Assembly: GCA_002482885.1 (NCBI GenBank)
Contig: DLGW01000006.1
Coordinates: forward strand, 1-54,727
Source: Flavobacteriaceae bacterium UBA7684
Lineage (GTDB): Bacteria > Bacteroidota > Bacteroidia > Flavobacteriales > Flavobacteriaceae
Direction: 5' to 3'
DNA length: 54,727 bases
Of this stretch, positions 16,878-25,456 are shown one piece after another (the first letter of the stretch is position 1; each line of letters starts with the position of its first letter). Both the position numbers and the translations under genes were made by a program. The notes beneath the pieces were generated by a model. That model did not search any database and had not been told where the DNA came from. It was given only the letters and a program-made list of their open reading frames with translations.

Positions 16878-17522
16878 TTACGGAATCAAGTCTTCTATGG
16901 TGTCTTTTAACTCTCTTAACATCATGGCGGTAGCGCCCCAAACCACATAAGGACCAAATTTAAAAGCAGGTACGTCTACTTCTTGAGCATAAGAAGTATC
17001 AATGCGAACCGTAGTTAAATACTGATTATCTAACACCATTTTTAAAGGAATTTCTACAATAGATTCTACCTCGTCGGGACAAATCGAAAAAGCAGGTTCT
17101 ATTTTGGCAATTCCTAAAAATGGATATACCAAAAAATTACTTACTGGAATGTACACTTCTGAAAACTGACGCACCAAATGTACCCGATACTGATGCACTC
17201 CAATTTCTTCAAAGGTTTCTCTTAAAGCGGTTTCGTCGTAATTATCATCGGCTTCTTCGTGTTTTCCTCCAGGAAAAGCCATTTGGGAAGAATGTACATC
17301 GGGCGATTTTTTTCGAACAATTAAAACAATATGAGCCTCTTCGTTTTTAGGAAAAACCAACATGAGTACCGCTGCTTTTTTAGGAGTTATATCAGAATAA
17401 TCCCTAGGATTTTTCAATAATTTCCTACGGAACTCAGGCTCCATTTTTTGATGAGAGTCTAATTTTTCTAACGAAAATTCTTGAATCAAAGGAATAATTT
17501 TTTTAAACTCTTCGAATTTCAT
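16878..17522 (-). CDS. NUDIX hydrolase, CoA pyrophosphatase-like
   Basis: A 214-residue protein with a full Nudix box: GGKHEEADDNYDET, then ALRETFEEIGV. The preceding FPGG-type context (QMAFPGGK) is that of the CoA diphosphatase (NudL) group, which splits CoA into phosphopantetheine and 3',5'-ADP. Soluble. It is followed by the acyltransferase gene on the same strand, so both probably share a transcript starting in the gap before MarC. Confidence 0.85.
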   Translation of the reverse strand: MKFEEFKKIIPLIQEFSLEKLDSHQKMEPEFRRKLLKNPRDYSDITPKKAAVLMLVFPKNEEAHIVLIVRKKSPDVHSSQMAFPGGKHEEADDNYDETALRETFEEIGVHQYRVHLVRQFSEVYIPVSNFLVYPFLGIAKIEPAFSICPDEVESIVEIPLKMVLDNQYLTTVRIDTSYAQEVDVPAFKFGPYVVWGATAMMLRELKDTIEDLIP

Positions 17523-17619
17523 AAGTCCTTTTGTTTTTATGATTGGGTGTAATTTAAAAGTAATTCAGTTTGTTTAAAAAACCTAATCTTTTTTATTAGG
17601 ACTAAAATCAGAATAAAAT

Positions 17620-17627
17620 TACCTTTG
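17620..17627 (+). promoter_or_regulatory. Predicted -7 box for the MarC-family gene
   Basis: TACCTTTG matches TAnnTTTG and lies 32 bases before the ATG at 17660. Confidence 0.5.
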
Positions 17628-17659
17628 CCCTACCCAAACTATAAAAACCGTAAAATCAC

Positions 17660-18289
17660 ATGGAATTATTCTTGTATTTATTCGCGGCATTGTTTTCGGT
17701 CATCAATCCCTTGGCCACACTACCTATTTTTGTGAGTTTAACCAGCGAAGATGTACCTGTAATTCGTCGCAGAACCGCTTTAATGACCGCCATTAACGTG
17801 GCTATTATTTTACTAGTTTCTTATTTTGTAGGTCAGTATGTACTTACTTTTTTTGGAATTAGTATCGATTCTTTAAAAATCGCTGGAGGATTAATCATTA
17901 CTTCATCGGGTTTTGCTTTACTTACTGGAAAATTTGCCGAACATAAAGGACTGAATAAACGCGCCAGAACATCGGTACGTACACGAAACGACATTTCTTT
18001 TACTCCTTTAGCCATGCCTATTTTAGCAGGACCTGGTTCTATGTCTTTATTAATTAGTGCCAATCAAAAATATCAAGAGCCCAATGAGATGTTAATTGCT
18101 ATTGTAGCGATTCTAACCATTTGTGTAGTGATATTTTTAATGCTCCGAAGCGCCCAATACATTATTGTGGGCTTAGGAAATTCAGGTATCAATGCCATAT
18201 CCAGAATCATTGGATTTGTGGTTATTGCTATTGGAATTGAATATATTACTGCTGCCATTGTAAACTTAATCAACGGCATTCCTAACTAA
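17660..18289 (+). CDS. MarC-family integral membrane protein
   Basis: A 209-residue protein with six predicted helices. The start FAALFSVINPLATLPIFVSLT and the central FTPLAMPILAGPGSM are hallmark MarC (UPF0056) sequences, with the two NPLA/MPILAGPG half-repeats. The family was once linked to multiple antibiotic resistance, but its role is unsettled. It stands alone with its own promoter; the T9SS cargo gene follows 41 bases later on the same strand. Confidence 0.9.
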   Translation: MELFLYLFAALFSVINPLATLPIFVSLTSEDVPVIRRRTALMTAINVAIILLVSYFVGQYVLTFFGISIDSLKIAGGLIITSSGFALLTGKFAEHKGLNKRARTSVRTRNDISFTPLAMPILAGPGSMSLLISANQKYQEPNEMLIAIVAILTICVVIFLMLRSAQYIIVGLGNSGINAISRIIGFVVIAIGIEYITAAIVNLINGIPN

Positions 18290-18330
18290 GTTACCCTTAC
18301 TTTTTTACCAACCCAAACCCAATTTTACCA

Positions 18331-21300
18331 ATGAGAACGATCTTATGGATGTGTCTTTTGTTTATATATACGGCAAAAGGACAAAATGTGTTTTATGAGA
18401 ACATGCACAACGGAAACGGAGGCACTACAGGCGACTCCATTAGTGTACACCAAAACAATCAACGATTTACCAACACTTCTTTAACTTTTTCGGGCAATGG
18501 ACTGATGCGCACCACTTCGGCTAGCATTGCCGCTGATTATTTAAACGCCTCTGGCGGATTTAATATTGAATTAGATACCAACCAATATGTAATGATTGAT
18601 GGTATTGATGCGTTGGGATTTTCGGATTTATTATTTTCATTAGCGCTTCGAAAAGGCGCTTCTGCCGAAGATGGTTCTAATCTTAAAGTTTATTATAGCG
18701 AAACAGGTATAAACGGCACTTTTATCCCTTTAAATTTTGATTCCTTAATTACCGGAACTTCCACCACAGGTTGGTATTACCGCACTACGAAAGAGGTTAT
18801 TCCTAACACCGTAACCACCCTTAAAATCGAAGCTTTCTCGAACAATTGGCGGATTGACGATTTAAGCTTATTCACCGCAACTTCCCAAATTTTTGTTACG
18901 GGAAATCACCATTTGATTTCTCACAATCAAACTAGTGTAAACGTTATAGACTTTACCAATTTTGGCACTGTAACTGCCAATTATGGGTACCAAACCTACT
19001 CTTACGAGGTGGAAAATAAAGGACAATTACCTTTAATTATTTCGGGAATCAATTTGAGTAATACTACTGATTTTTATAGTTCGACGACTTTTCCTATTAC
19101 AATTCAACCCAATCAAAAAAGCAGTATTTCAATCACTTACAAACCTTTGTCTGTTGGTAATCATTCTTGTACGGTAAGTGTTCTTTCCAACGATAAAAAC
19201 CAATCCACTTTTGATTTCATGATTTCGGGAACAGCTACAACCATCACCCATTGTGCTAAAATTACCGAAATTCTTGCCCAACAAACTTTTGAAAACAACA
19301 GTCAGGATAACTGGAATTATACTTACGAAAAAAATAGTGGCGCTGGAAACTCCCAAGTGGCAGGAGGTACTTTATACGGAACCAGCGGCATGCGTAAAGG
19401 TTCTGATTTATTTTTAGACACCCAAAGTTTTCAGGTAAACAACAATTCTTCTACCCTAACTTTAAATACAATAAATACTTTGGGATACGAAAATATCTCT
19501 TTTCATTTTCGATTAGGAGCGTATTCCTCTAGTGCAGGAAATGGCGCTGACGTTTCGGATTATGTTACCCTACAAACCAGCACAGACAATGGCGGTACTT
19601 GGGTAAATCAATTTTCTGTTCAAGGATTCAACAATGCCAAATGGTCTTTAACATCGGGCTTAGCAACCGCAACGGCATTTTATTCCGAAAACGACACTTT
19701 TACCGTTTTTAAACCCACTACGGGGGGCTACAAAACTACCGATGGTTACAATTACATCAATCTAAATCAACTACCCCAAACCGAAAATCTAACCATTCGA
19801 TTGTTAATCAATAACAGTTTAGGAAATGAAACTTGGGCTTTAGATAATTTTGAAATCACAGGGACTAAAGCCGCCATTCAAAAATGGACCAATCAAACTT
19901 GGACCAATGTGGAGTCTGAAATTGAATATGCCTCCCTTATCATTGAGGATGATTATGATTCCGCAGTTCATGGTTCATTAAGCGGTTGTACTTGCCAAAT
20001 TCATCCCGATAAAACCTTAAAAATTCAATCTGGGGATTATTTAAAGATTCACGGAAACATCAACAACCAAGGAAATTTAATTGTAGAAAATTCAGGTTCT
20101 TTAATTCAGGTAGAAGACACAGCCACCAATACAGGCTCAGGCGATTTTAAAAGAAAAAGTGTACCCATGAAACGCTATGATTACACCTATTGGTCTTCGC
20201 CTGTGCAATCCCAAACCTTACAAGGTTATTCTTCACAAGGGCCTTATTACGAATACGACACGACAAACAACCAATGGAAAACTGCATCGGGAATCATGCA
20301 ACCTGCTAAAGGCTATATTATTAGAACACCCGAAAACGTAGATTACAACAACAGTGTAGTGGTTTTTAACGGAGCTTTTAAAGGAATTCCCAACAACGGA
20401 GTAATTACCACTTCTGTTTATCATTCCAGTAGCAAATGGAATTTAATCGGAAACCCGTACCCTAGTGCTTTAGATGCAGATGCTTTTTTAAATCTTACCG
20501 ACAATCAAAATGTATTGGGCGGAACACTTTATTTTTGGACACATCAAACCGAAAGAAACGCAGGAAAATATTCAGCCGATGATTATGCTTTATACAATCA
20601 AACCGGAGGAACCGCAGCAAATAGCGGAGGGGAAATTCCTTTGGGTTATATCGCCTCGGGTCAGGCCTTTTTTATAGAAGGGTTACAAAATGGAGTGGCT
20701 ACCTTTAACAATCAAATGAGAGCCTTGCAAAACAACCAACAATTTTTTAAGTCCAGTTCAAAAAAATCAAAAGACCGTTTTTGGCTAGAGCTAAAAAATG
20801 AATCGGGTGCATTTAAACAAATTTTAATTGGTCATATTTTAGGAGCTACTAATGAAATCGACCGCAATTTTGATGGAGCTTCCCGAAAAAGTGATAATCC
20901 TATTCAATTTTTTACTTTATGTAACGAAAAAGAATGGAGCATTCAAGGAAGAGTATATCCTGCCCCATCTTCTGAAAAAATTCCTTTAGGATATTCCGTT
21001 CCCGAAGCAGGAATTTTCAGCATTCAATTAGCAAAAACCGAAGGTGTATTTACTCAAGAAATGCCTGTTGTCTTGTATGATTCACAAACAAAAACCCATC
21101 ATTTTTTACAAGAAAAACCGTATACTTTTGAAACCGCCGCGGGTAAAAACAACACTCGGTTTTTTATTCAATATCAAGAACCTAATCTAACGATTACCAA
21201 CGAAAACATAAACGAATCCAACCCACTAATTCAGGTGAGTTCAACTGCCCAAGGGTTAACCATTTATTCCGAAGATTTACCAATACAATCCGTTCGCGTA

Positions 21301-21456
21301 TACAATCAACTGGGGCAACTGTTGGTACAGGAAAAAGAAATTCATCAACATCAAAAAATCATTACCCAAAATATTCCTTTGGGATTGAACATTTTACAAA
21401 TTGAACTGATTAACGGAAAAATCATCACGAAAAAACACCTACAAAACCCCAATTAA
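18331..21456 (+). CDS. Secreted T9SS cargo protein with choice-of-anchor-D-like domain
   Basis: A 1041-residue protein with a signal peptide (MRTILWMCLLFIYTAKGQ). Two lectin/MAM-like beta-sandwich regions with WRIDDLSL and WALDNFEITG endings are recognisable at ~1-180 and ~310-510. Between them an ASPM/choice-of-anchor-D-like Ig domain (NKGQLPLIISGINLSN ... SNDKNQSTFDFMISGTA) lies at ~230-300. The last ~80 residues (VRVYNQLGQLLVQEKEI ... IPLGLNILQIELINGK) form a type A T9SS sorting domain. It should be exported across the outer membrane and released or anchored to lipopolysaccharide. No catalytic motif is seen. Confidence 0.85.
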   Translation: MRTILWMCLLFIYTAKGQNVFYENMHNGNGGTTGDSISVHQNNQRFTNTSLTFSGNGLMRTTSASIAADYLNASGGFNIELDTNQYVMIDGIDALGFSDLLFSLALRKGASAEDGSNLKVYYSETGINGTFIPLNFDSLITGTSTTGWYYRTTKEVIPNTVTTLKIEAFSNNWRIDDLSLFTATSQIFVTGNHHLISHNQTSVNVIDFTNFGTVTANYGYQTYSYEVENKGQLPLIISGINLSNTTDFYSSTTFPITIQPNQKSSISITYKPLSVGNHSCTVSVLSNDKNQSTFDFMISGTATTITHCAKITEILAQQTFENNSQDNWNYTYEKNSGAGNSQVAGGTLYGTSGMRKGSDLFLDTQSFQVNNNSSTLTLNTINTLGYENISFHFRLGAYSSSAGNGADVSDYVTLQTSTDNGGTWVNQFSVQGFNNAKWSLTSGLATATAFYSENDTFTVFKPTTGGYKTTDGYNYINLNQLPQTENLTIRLLINNSLGNETWALDNFEITGTKAAIQKWTNQTWTNVESEIEYASLIIEDDYDSAVHGSLSGCTCQIHPDKTLKIQSGDYLKIHGNINNQGNLIVENSGSLIQVEDTATNTGSGDFKRKSVPMKRYDYTYWSSPVQSQTLQGYSSQGPYYEYDTTNNQWKTASGIMQPAKGYIIRTPENVDYNNSVVVFNGAFKGIPNNGVITTSVYHSSSKWNLIGNPYPSALDADAFLNLTDNQNVLGGTLYFWTHQTERNAGKYSADDYALYNQTGGTAANSGGEIPLGYIASGQAFFIEGLQNGVATFNNQMRALQNNQQFFKSSSKKSKDRFWLELKNESGAFKQILIGHILGATNEIDRNFDGASRKSDNPIQFFTLCNEKEWSIQGRVYPAPSSEKIPLGYSVPEAGIFSIQLAKTEGVFTQEMPVVLYDSQTKTHHFLQEKPYTFETAAGKNNTRFFIQYQEPNLTITNENINESNPLIQVSSTAQGLTIYSEDLPIQSVRVYNQLGQLLVQEKEIHQHQKIITQNIPLGLNILQIELINGKIITKKHLQNPN

Positions 21457-21502
21457 AATCAATATTGCTTATCTTTTCCGTAAAATAATTTAAAAGGATT
21501 TT

Positions 21503-22597
21503 ATGAAAATTAAAGACCTATTTCCGACGCTGGAAGAGCTGGCACCATTAGCCTATGCCGAAGATTTTGACAATGTAGGATTACTTACAGGTAATGCCAA
21601 CGATTCCTTAACGGGAATTTTAATTTGCCATGATGCTTTAGAAGAAGTTGTGCAGGAAGCTGTTGAAAAAAAATGCAATTTGATTATTTGTTTTCATCCA
21701 ATACTTTTTCAACCCCTAAAAAAAATTACGGGTAAAAATTATGTAGAACGAGTCATCATTAAAGCCATTAAAAACGATATTGCGATTTACGCCATTCATA
21801 CCGCTTTAGACAATCATAAAAATGGAGTCAATAAAATCATTTGTGATGCTTTAGAATTAATCAATACTAAAATTTTAATTCCTAAAACGCAGTTCATTCA
21901 AAAATTAGTTACCTACACTCCACCCGAAAATGCCGAAAAACTCAGAAATGCTTTATTCGACGCAGGTGCTGGACAAATTGGAAACTACGAAGACTGTAGT
22001 TTTAATTCTCAGGGAATTGGAACCTACATGGGCAATGAACACAGCAATCCCGAAATTGGAGCTCGTTTTGAATTTGTAGAAACTCCAGAAATTAAAATCG
22101 AAGTCACTTTTGAAAAACACTTACAACCAAAAATTCTGAAAGCTCTGTTTAAAAATCACATTTACGAAGAAGTAGCTTACGAAGTGTACGACCTAAAAAA
22201 TGAACACCAACAAATCGGTTTAGGCATGATTGGGGAACTAAAAAATCCTATGGAAGAAAAAGCCTTTTTAAACTTAGTAAAAGAAAAAATGTTGTGCGGA
22301 GGTATTAGACACTCTGAATTTTTAGGAAAACCCATTAAAAAAATAGCGGTTTTAGGCGGGTCTGGCGGATTTGCGATTGGAAAAGCCAAAAGCATGGGGG
22401 CAGATATTTTTATTACTGCCGATTTAAAATACCACCAATTTTACGAGGCCGAAAAACAACTCATTATTGCCGATATTGGGCATTATGAAAGTGAACGTTA
22501 CACAAAAAACTATATATATGATTTTCTTATAAAAAAATTGCCTAATTTCGCAATCATTTTATCTGAATTAAATACGAATCCAATAAAGCATCTTTAA
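21503..22597 (+). CDS. Nif3-like dinuclear metal-centre protein
   Basis: A 364-residue soluble protein of the Nif3/YbgI family. It has the N-terminal FDNVGLLTG, the metal ligands in IICFHPILF and IHTALDNHKNGVN, and the C-terminal ADIGHYESERY. An inserted PII/CutA-like domain sits at ~residues 125-235, as in the longer family members. The function may be GTP cyclohydrolase-like or another hydrolysis but is not settled. The next gene, a zinc-ribbon-type protein, starts three bases downstream; this pair is conserved in many bacteria. A weak -7 box (TATCTTTT) lies at 21470-21477. Confidence 0.9.
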   Translation: MKIKDLFPTLEELAPLAYAEDFDNVGLLTGNANDSLTGILICHDALEEVVQEAVEKKCNLIICFHPILFQPLKKITGKNYVERVIIKAIKNDIAIYAIHTALDNHKNGVNKIICDALELINTKILIPKTQFIQKLVTYTPPENAEKLRNALFDAGAGQIGNYEDCSFNSQGIGTYMGNEHSNPEIGARFEFVETPEIKIEVTFEKHLQPKILKALFKNHIYEEVAYEVYDLKNEHQQIGLGMIGELKNPMEEKAFLNLVKEKMLCGGIRHSEFLGKPIKKIAVLGGSGGFAIGKAKSMGADIFITADLKYHQFYEAEKQLIIADIGHYESERYTKNYIYDFLIKKLPNFAIILSELNTNPIKHL

Positions 22598-22600
22598 AAT

Positions 22601-23386
22601 ATGGCGAAGACAGCAGAATTAAGTGTTGAAGAAAAATTAAGAACACTTTACGACCTACAATTAATTGATTCTAAAATAGACGAAATCAGAAGCGTACGTG
22701 GGGAATTACCTTTGGAAGTTCAAGATTTAGAAGATGAAGTTTCTGGTTTAAAAACTAGATTAGAAAAATTAGAAGGGGAATTACAAGCCATTGATGAAAA
22801 AGCTAAGGCAAGAAAGAATGCGATTGATGAACATAAAGAAGCGATTGTAAAATACAATGAGCAACAAAAAAATGTTCGTAACAACAGAGAATTCAATTCG
22901 ATTACTAAAGAAATTGAGTTTCAAGAATTAGAAATTCAATTGGCTGAAAAACAAATCAAAGAATTGAGAGCTACTGCAGAGCACAAAAAAGCAACTATTG
23001 AGCAATCTAAAGAAAAGTTGAATGAAAAAACACAACATTTAGAGCACAAAAAAGCTGAATTAGAAAATATTTTATCTGAAACTGAAAGAGAAGAATCCTT
23101 TTTAGTAGAACAATCTGAAAAATACCAAAGTCAAATCGAAGACCGTTTATTAAACGCTTACCACAGAATCCGCACCAGTATGAGAAACGGTTTAGCGGTA
23201 GTATCTATTGAACGTGGTGCTTCTGCAGGTTCTTACTTTACGATTCCGCCACAAATTCAATCCGAAATTGCAGCTCGTAAAAAAGTAATTACCGATGAGC
23301 ACAGTGGACGTATTTTAGTAGACGAAGTTTTAGCTCAAGAAGAAAAAGAAAAAATTGAAAATATGCTTTCTGGGTTTAAGTTTTAA
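22601..23386 (+). CDS. CT398-like coiled-coil protein with a decayed zinc ribbon
   Basis: A 261-residue protein that is almost wholly coiled coil from ~residue 30 to 185 (Glu/Lys rich heptads). The C-terminal ~70 residues match the PF02591 zinc-ribbon region: ERGASAGSYFTIPPQIQSE and ITDEHSGRILVDE. In the family these would carry CxxC pairs (about where SAGS and EHSG stand). Here all four Cys are replaced, so zinc binding is lost. It is coupled to the Nif3 gene. The role is unknown; the pairing hints at a shared process. A strong terminator follows. Confidence 0.85.
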   Translation: MAKTAELSVEEKLRTLYDLQLIDSKIDEIRSVRGELPLEVQDLEDEVSGLKTRLEKLEGELQAIDEKAKARKNAIDEHKEAIVKYNEQQKNVRNNREFNSITKEIEFQELEIQLAEKQIKELRATAEHKKATIEQSKEKLNEKTQHLEHKKAELENILSETEREESFLVEQSEKYQSQIEDRLLNAYHRIRTSMRNGLAVVSIERGASAGSYFTIPPQIQSEIAARKKVITDEHSGRILVDEVLAQEEKEKIENMLSGFKF

Positions 23387-23407
23387 AAACCATTAAAGTC
23401 AAAAAAA

Positions 23408-23432
23408 AGCCGTCTAAAAATTTTAGACGGCT
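23408..23432. terminator. Bidirectional intrinsic terminator
   Basis: AGCCGTCTAAAA pairs with TTTTAGACGGCT around a single-base centre, flanked by an A run on the left and a T run on the right. It serves both the Nif3/zinc-ribbon pair from the left and the ald block from the right. Confidence 0.9.
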
Positions 23433-23436
23433 TTTT

Positions 23437-23817
23437 TTATGGTTTTATTTTAATAATATCAATCAACACAGCGCGATTGTGATAATTAACCACTTTAAGT
23501 TCTAAAGGTTGTTGTTGCATGGTTTTTCCTTCTACCACGTATAATTTACCTTTTTGATAAGGCACGTTGCTTCGCGAAAAATCTACATCGCCAAACTTTA
23601 AGGTGTTTTTAATATCAATGGTATCTACCCAAGGTTGAGCCAAAATCACCGAGGCAGAATCAGAATATAAAAATGGTTTTTGACTTAAATCATTCAAAAC
23701 TCTTTTATTAGGCATGTAATTGCAACGGGTGTCTTTGGCGTTAAAAATAAAAAACAAAAAACCCATACCCACTACAAAGCCAATCATGTAGTATGCAAAA
23801 CGTTGATAAAATTTCAT
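23437..23817 (-). CDS. Small membrane-anchored protein, possibly DUF4258
   Basis: A 126-residue protein with one N-terminal membrane helix (FAYYMIGFVVGMGFLFFIF) and a C-terminal beta-rich part of ~95 residues. This is consistent with the short DUF4258-type proteins found after alanine dehydrogenase in flavobacteria, but I am not sure of the family. Its start overlaps the last base of the ald gene, so it is translated with it. Last gene of the porX-tsaE-ald block. Confidence 0.65.
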   Translation of the reverse strand: MKFYQRFAYYMIGFVVGMGFLFFIFNAKDTRCNYMPNKRVLNDLSQKPFLYSDSASVILAQPWVDTIDIKNTLKFGDVDFSRSNVPYQKGKLYVVEGKTMQQQPLELKVVNYHNRAVLIDIIKIKP

Positions 23818-25010
23818 TAAAATACAATTAAATTGATGTCTCGGTAAGATAGGTTAAACCACTCTCCTACCGCTTTATTAGTTAAAATTCCGTGGTAAAA
23901 GTACACTCCATTTTTTAATCCTGCATCGCAACGAATAGCGCTTTCTAACCCTCCGTCTTCGGCAATACCCAGCAAATATGGTGTTAAAATATTACTTAAA
24001 GAAACTGAAGCTGTTTTAGCATATCGGGAAGGAATATTAGGCACACAGTAATGAATGACATTGTTTTTTATAAAAGTAGGATTTTGATGTGTAGTTACTT
24101 GCGAAGATTCAAAACAACCGCCATTATCAATACTAATATCTACAATTACGGCTCCTTTTTTCATGTATTCCATCATGGTTTCGGTAACCACAATAGGCGC
24201 CCGTCCTTTTCCTCTTAATGCTCCAATAGCTACATCACATCGGCGTAAAGCTTTCAATAAAATTTTAGGCTGAATGGTTGAAGTATAAATGCGTTGCCCC
24301 AATACATTTTGCATGCGGCGCAGTTTCACAATAGAATTATCAAACATTTTGATATTGGCTCCTAATCCTAAAGCTGCACGTGCAGCGAATTCACCAGCGG
24401 TTCCTGCACCTATAATGACTACTTCAGTCGGAGGAACTCCATTGATATTACCCAACAACAAACCTTTACCATTATTGTCGTTAGTCATTAACTCGGCAGC
24501 AATTAATATGGAAGCCGTACCTGCAATTTCACTTAAAGACTTTACAGCAGGATAAGAACCATCTTCGTCCCTAATGAATTCAAAAGCTAAAGCTGTAATT
24601 TTTTTTTCTGATAATTTTTGAAAATAAGAAACCTCTTGGGTTTTGATTTGAATGGCCGATATTAAAATGGCACGTTCTTCCATCAGGTCTACTTCGTCCA
24701 AAGTAGGTGGTTCCACCTTTAAAATCATGGGGCACGAAAATACTTTTTTAGTATCGTAAGTCACCTCTGCACCAGCATCACTATATTCCTTATCGCTATA
24801 ATTAGCACTTTCCCCCGCACCCGATTCAATCATTACCTTATGCCCATTACAAACCAAAGCGGTAACGGCATCCGGAGTTAAACAAATTCTATGTTCTTGA
24901 TACGAAGTCTCTTTGGGAATACCTATAAAAAGCTCACTTTTACTTTTAAATATGGCTAATTTTTCTTCCTGTGGAAGAATGTCTTTAAGGGAAAAAGAAA
25001 AGTACGACAT
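23817..25010 (-). CDS. ald: Alanine dehydrogenase
   Basis: A 397-residue NAD-dependent enzyme that converts alanine to pyruvate and ammonia and back. It has the N-terminal PKE-type stretch (FIGIPKETSYQEHRICLTP), the NAD loop VVIIGAGTAGEFAARAALGLG and a C-terminal region with IPSRYAKTASVSLSN. It is slightly longer than enzymes of ~370 residues because of a ~25-residue N-terminal extension. It lies in the conserved flavobacterial order porX, tsaE, ald, small membrane protein. Confidence 0.88.
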   Translation of the reverse strand: MSYFSFSLKDILPQEEKLAIFKSKSELFIGIPKETSYQEHRICLTPDAVTALVCNGHKVMIESGAGESANYSDKEYSDAGAEVTYDTKKVFSCPMILKVEPPTLDEVDLMEERAILISAIQIKTQEVSYFQKLSEKKITALAFEFIRDEDGSYPAVKSLSEIAGTASILIAAELMTNDNNGKGLLLGNINGVPPTEVVIIGAGTAGEFAARAALGLGANIKMFDNSIVKLRRMQNVLGQRIYTSTIQPKILLKALRRCDVAIGALRGKGRAPIVVTETMMEYMKKGAVIVDISIDNGGCFESSQVTTHQNPTFIKNNVIHYCVPNIPSRYAKTASVSLSNILTPYLLGIAEDGGLESAIRCDAGLKNGVYFYHGILTNKAVGEWFNLSYRDINLIVF

Positions 25011-25047
25011 AGGTTAACATCAAATTTTAAACAAGGTACAAAAAAAA

Positions 25048-25455
25048 TTAGTCCACTTGTACCGTTCTGCGGTCTTCGCTAATTTTTTTTATAGTAACCG
25101 TAGTGTATTTTTCGGGTAAAATAGCCGTTACTCTTTCGGGCCATTCTATAAAACAATAGTTTCCAGAATCTAAATATTCGTCAAAACCCATATCATAAGC
25201 TTCGTTTATATCCTTTAAACGATACGCGTCAAAATGATAAATTACCTGATGATTTTGGGTATGATATTCATTTACCAACACATACGTTGGACTACCCGTA
25301 GGTTCTGTTACTCCCATTTGTTTAGCGATTTCTTTAATTAAGGTAGTTTTCCCTGCCCCCATTTCGCCATTAAACAAAATCACCCGATGTTGAATAGCCG
25401 AAATCATTTTTTCGGCAACAGACTCAATTTCTGACAAATCGTATGCTAAAAACAT
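25048..25455 (-). CDS. tsaE: tRNA threonylcarbamoyladenosine biosynthesis ATPase
   Basis: I start at ATG 25455 (MFLAYDLSEI, 135 residues), which is one base after the porX stop; the upstream TTG at 25479 lies inside porX. Walker A is GEMGAGKTTLIKEI. The pattern TGSPTYVLVNEYH and YHFDAYRL followed by CFIEWPER are TsaE signatures. TsaE is the ATPase of the TsaBDE complex that makes t6A at position 37 of ANN-decoding tRNAs. Essential in most bacteria. Confidence 0.93.
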   Translation of the reverse strand: MFLAYDLSEIESVAEKMISAIQHRVILFNGEMGAGKTTLIKEIAKQMGVTEPTGSPTYVLVNEYHTQNHQVIYHFDAYRLKDINEAYDMGFDEYLDSGNYCFIEWPERVTAILPEKYTTVTIKKISEDRRTVQVD

Positions 25456-25456
25456 T

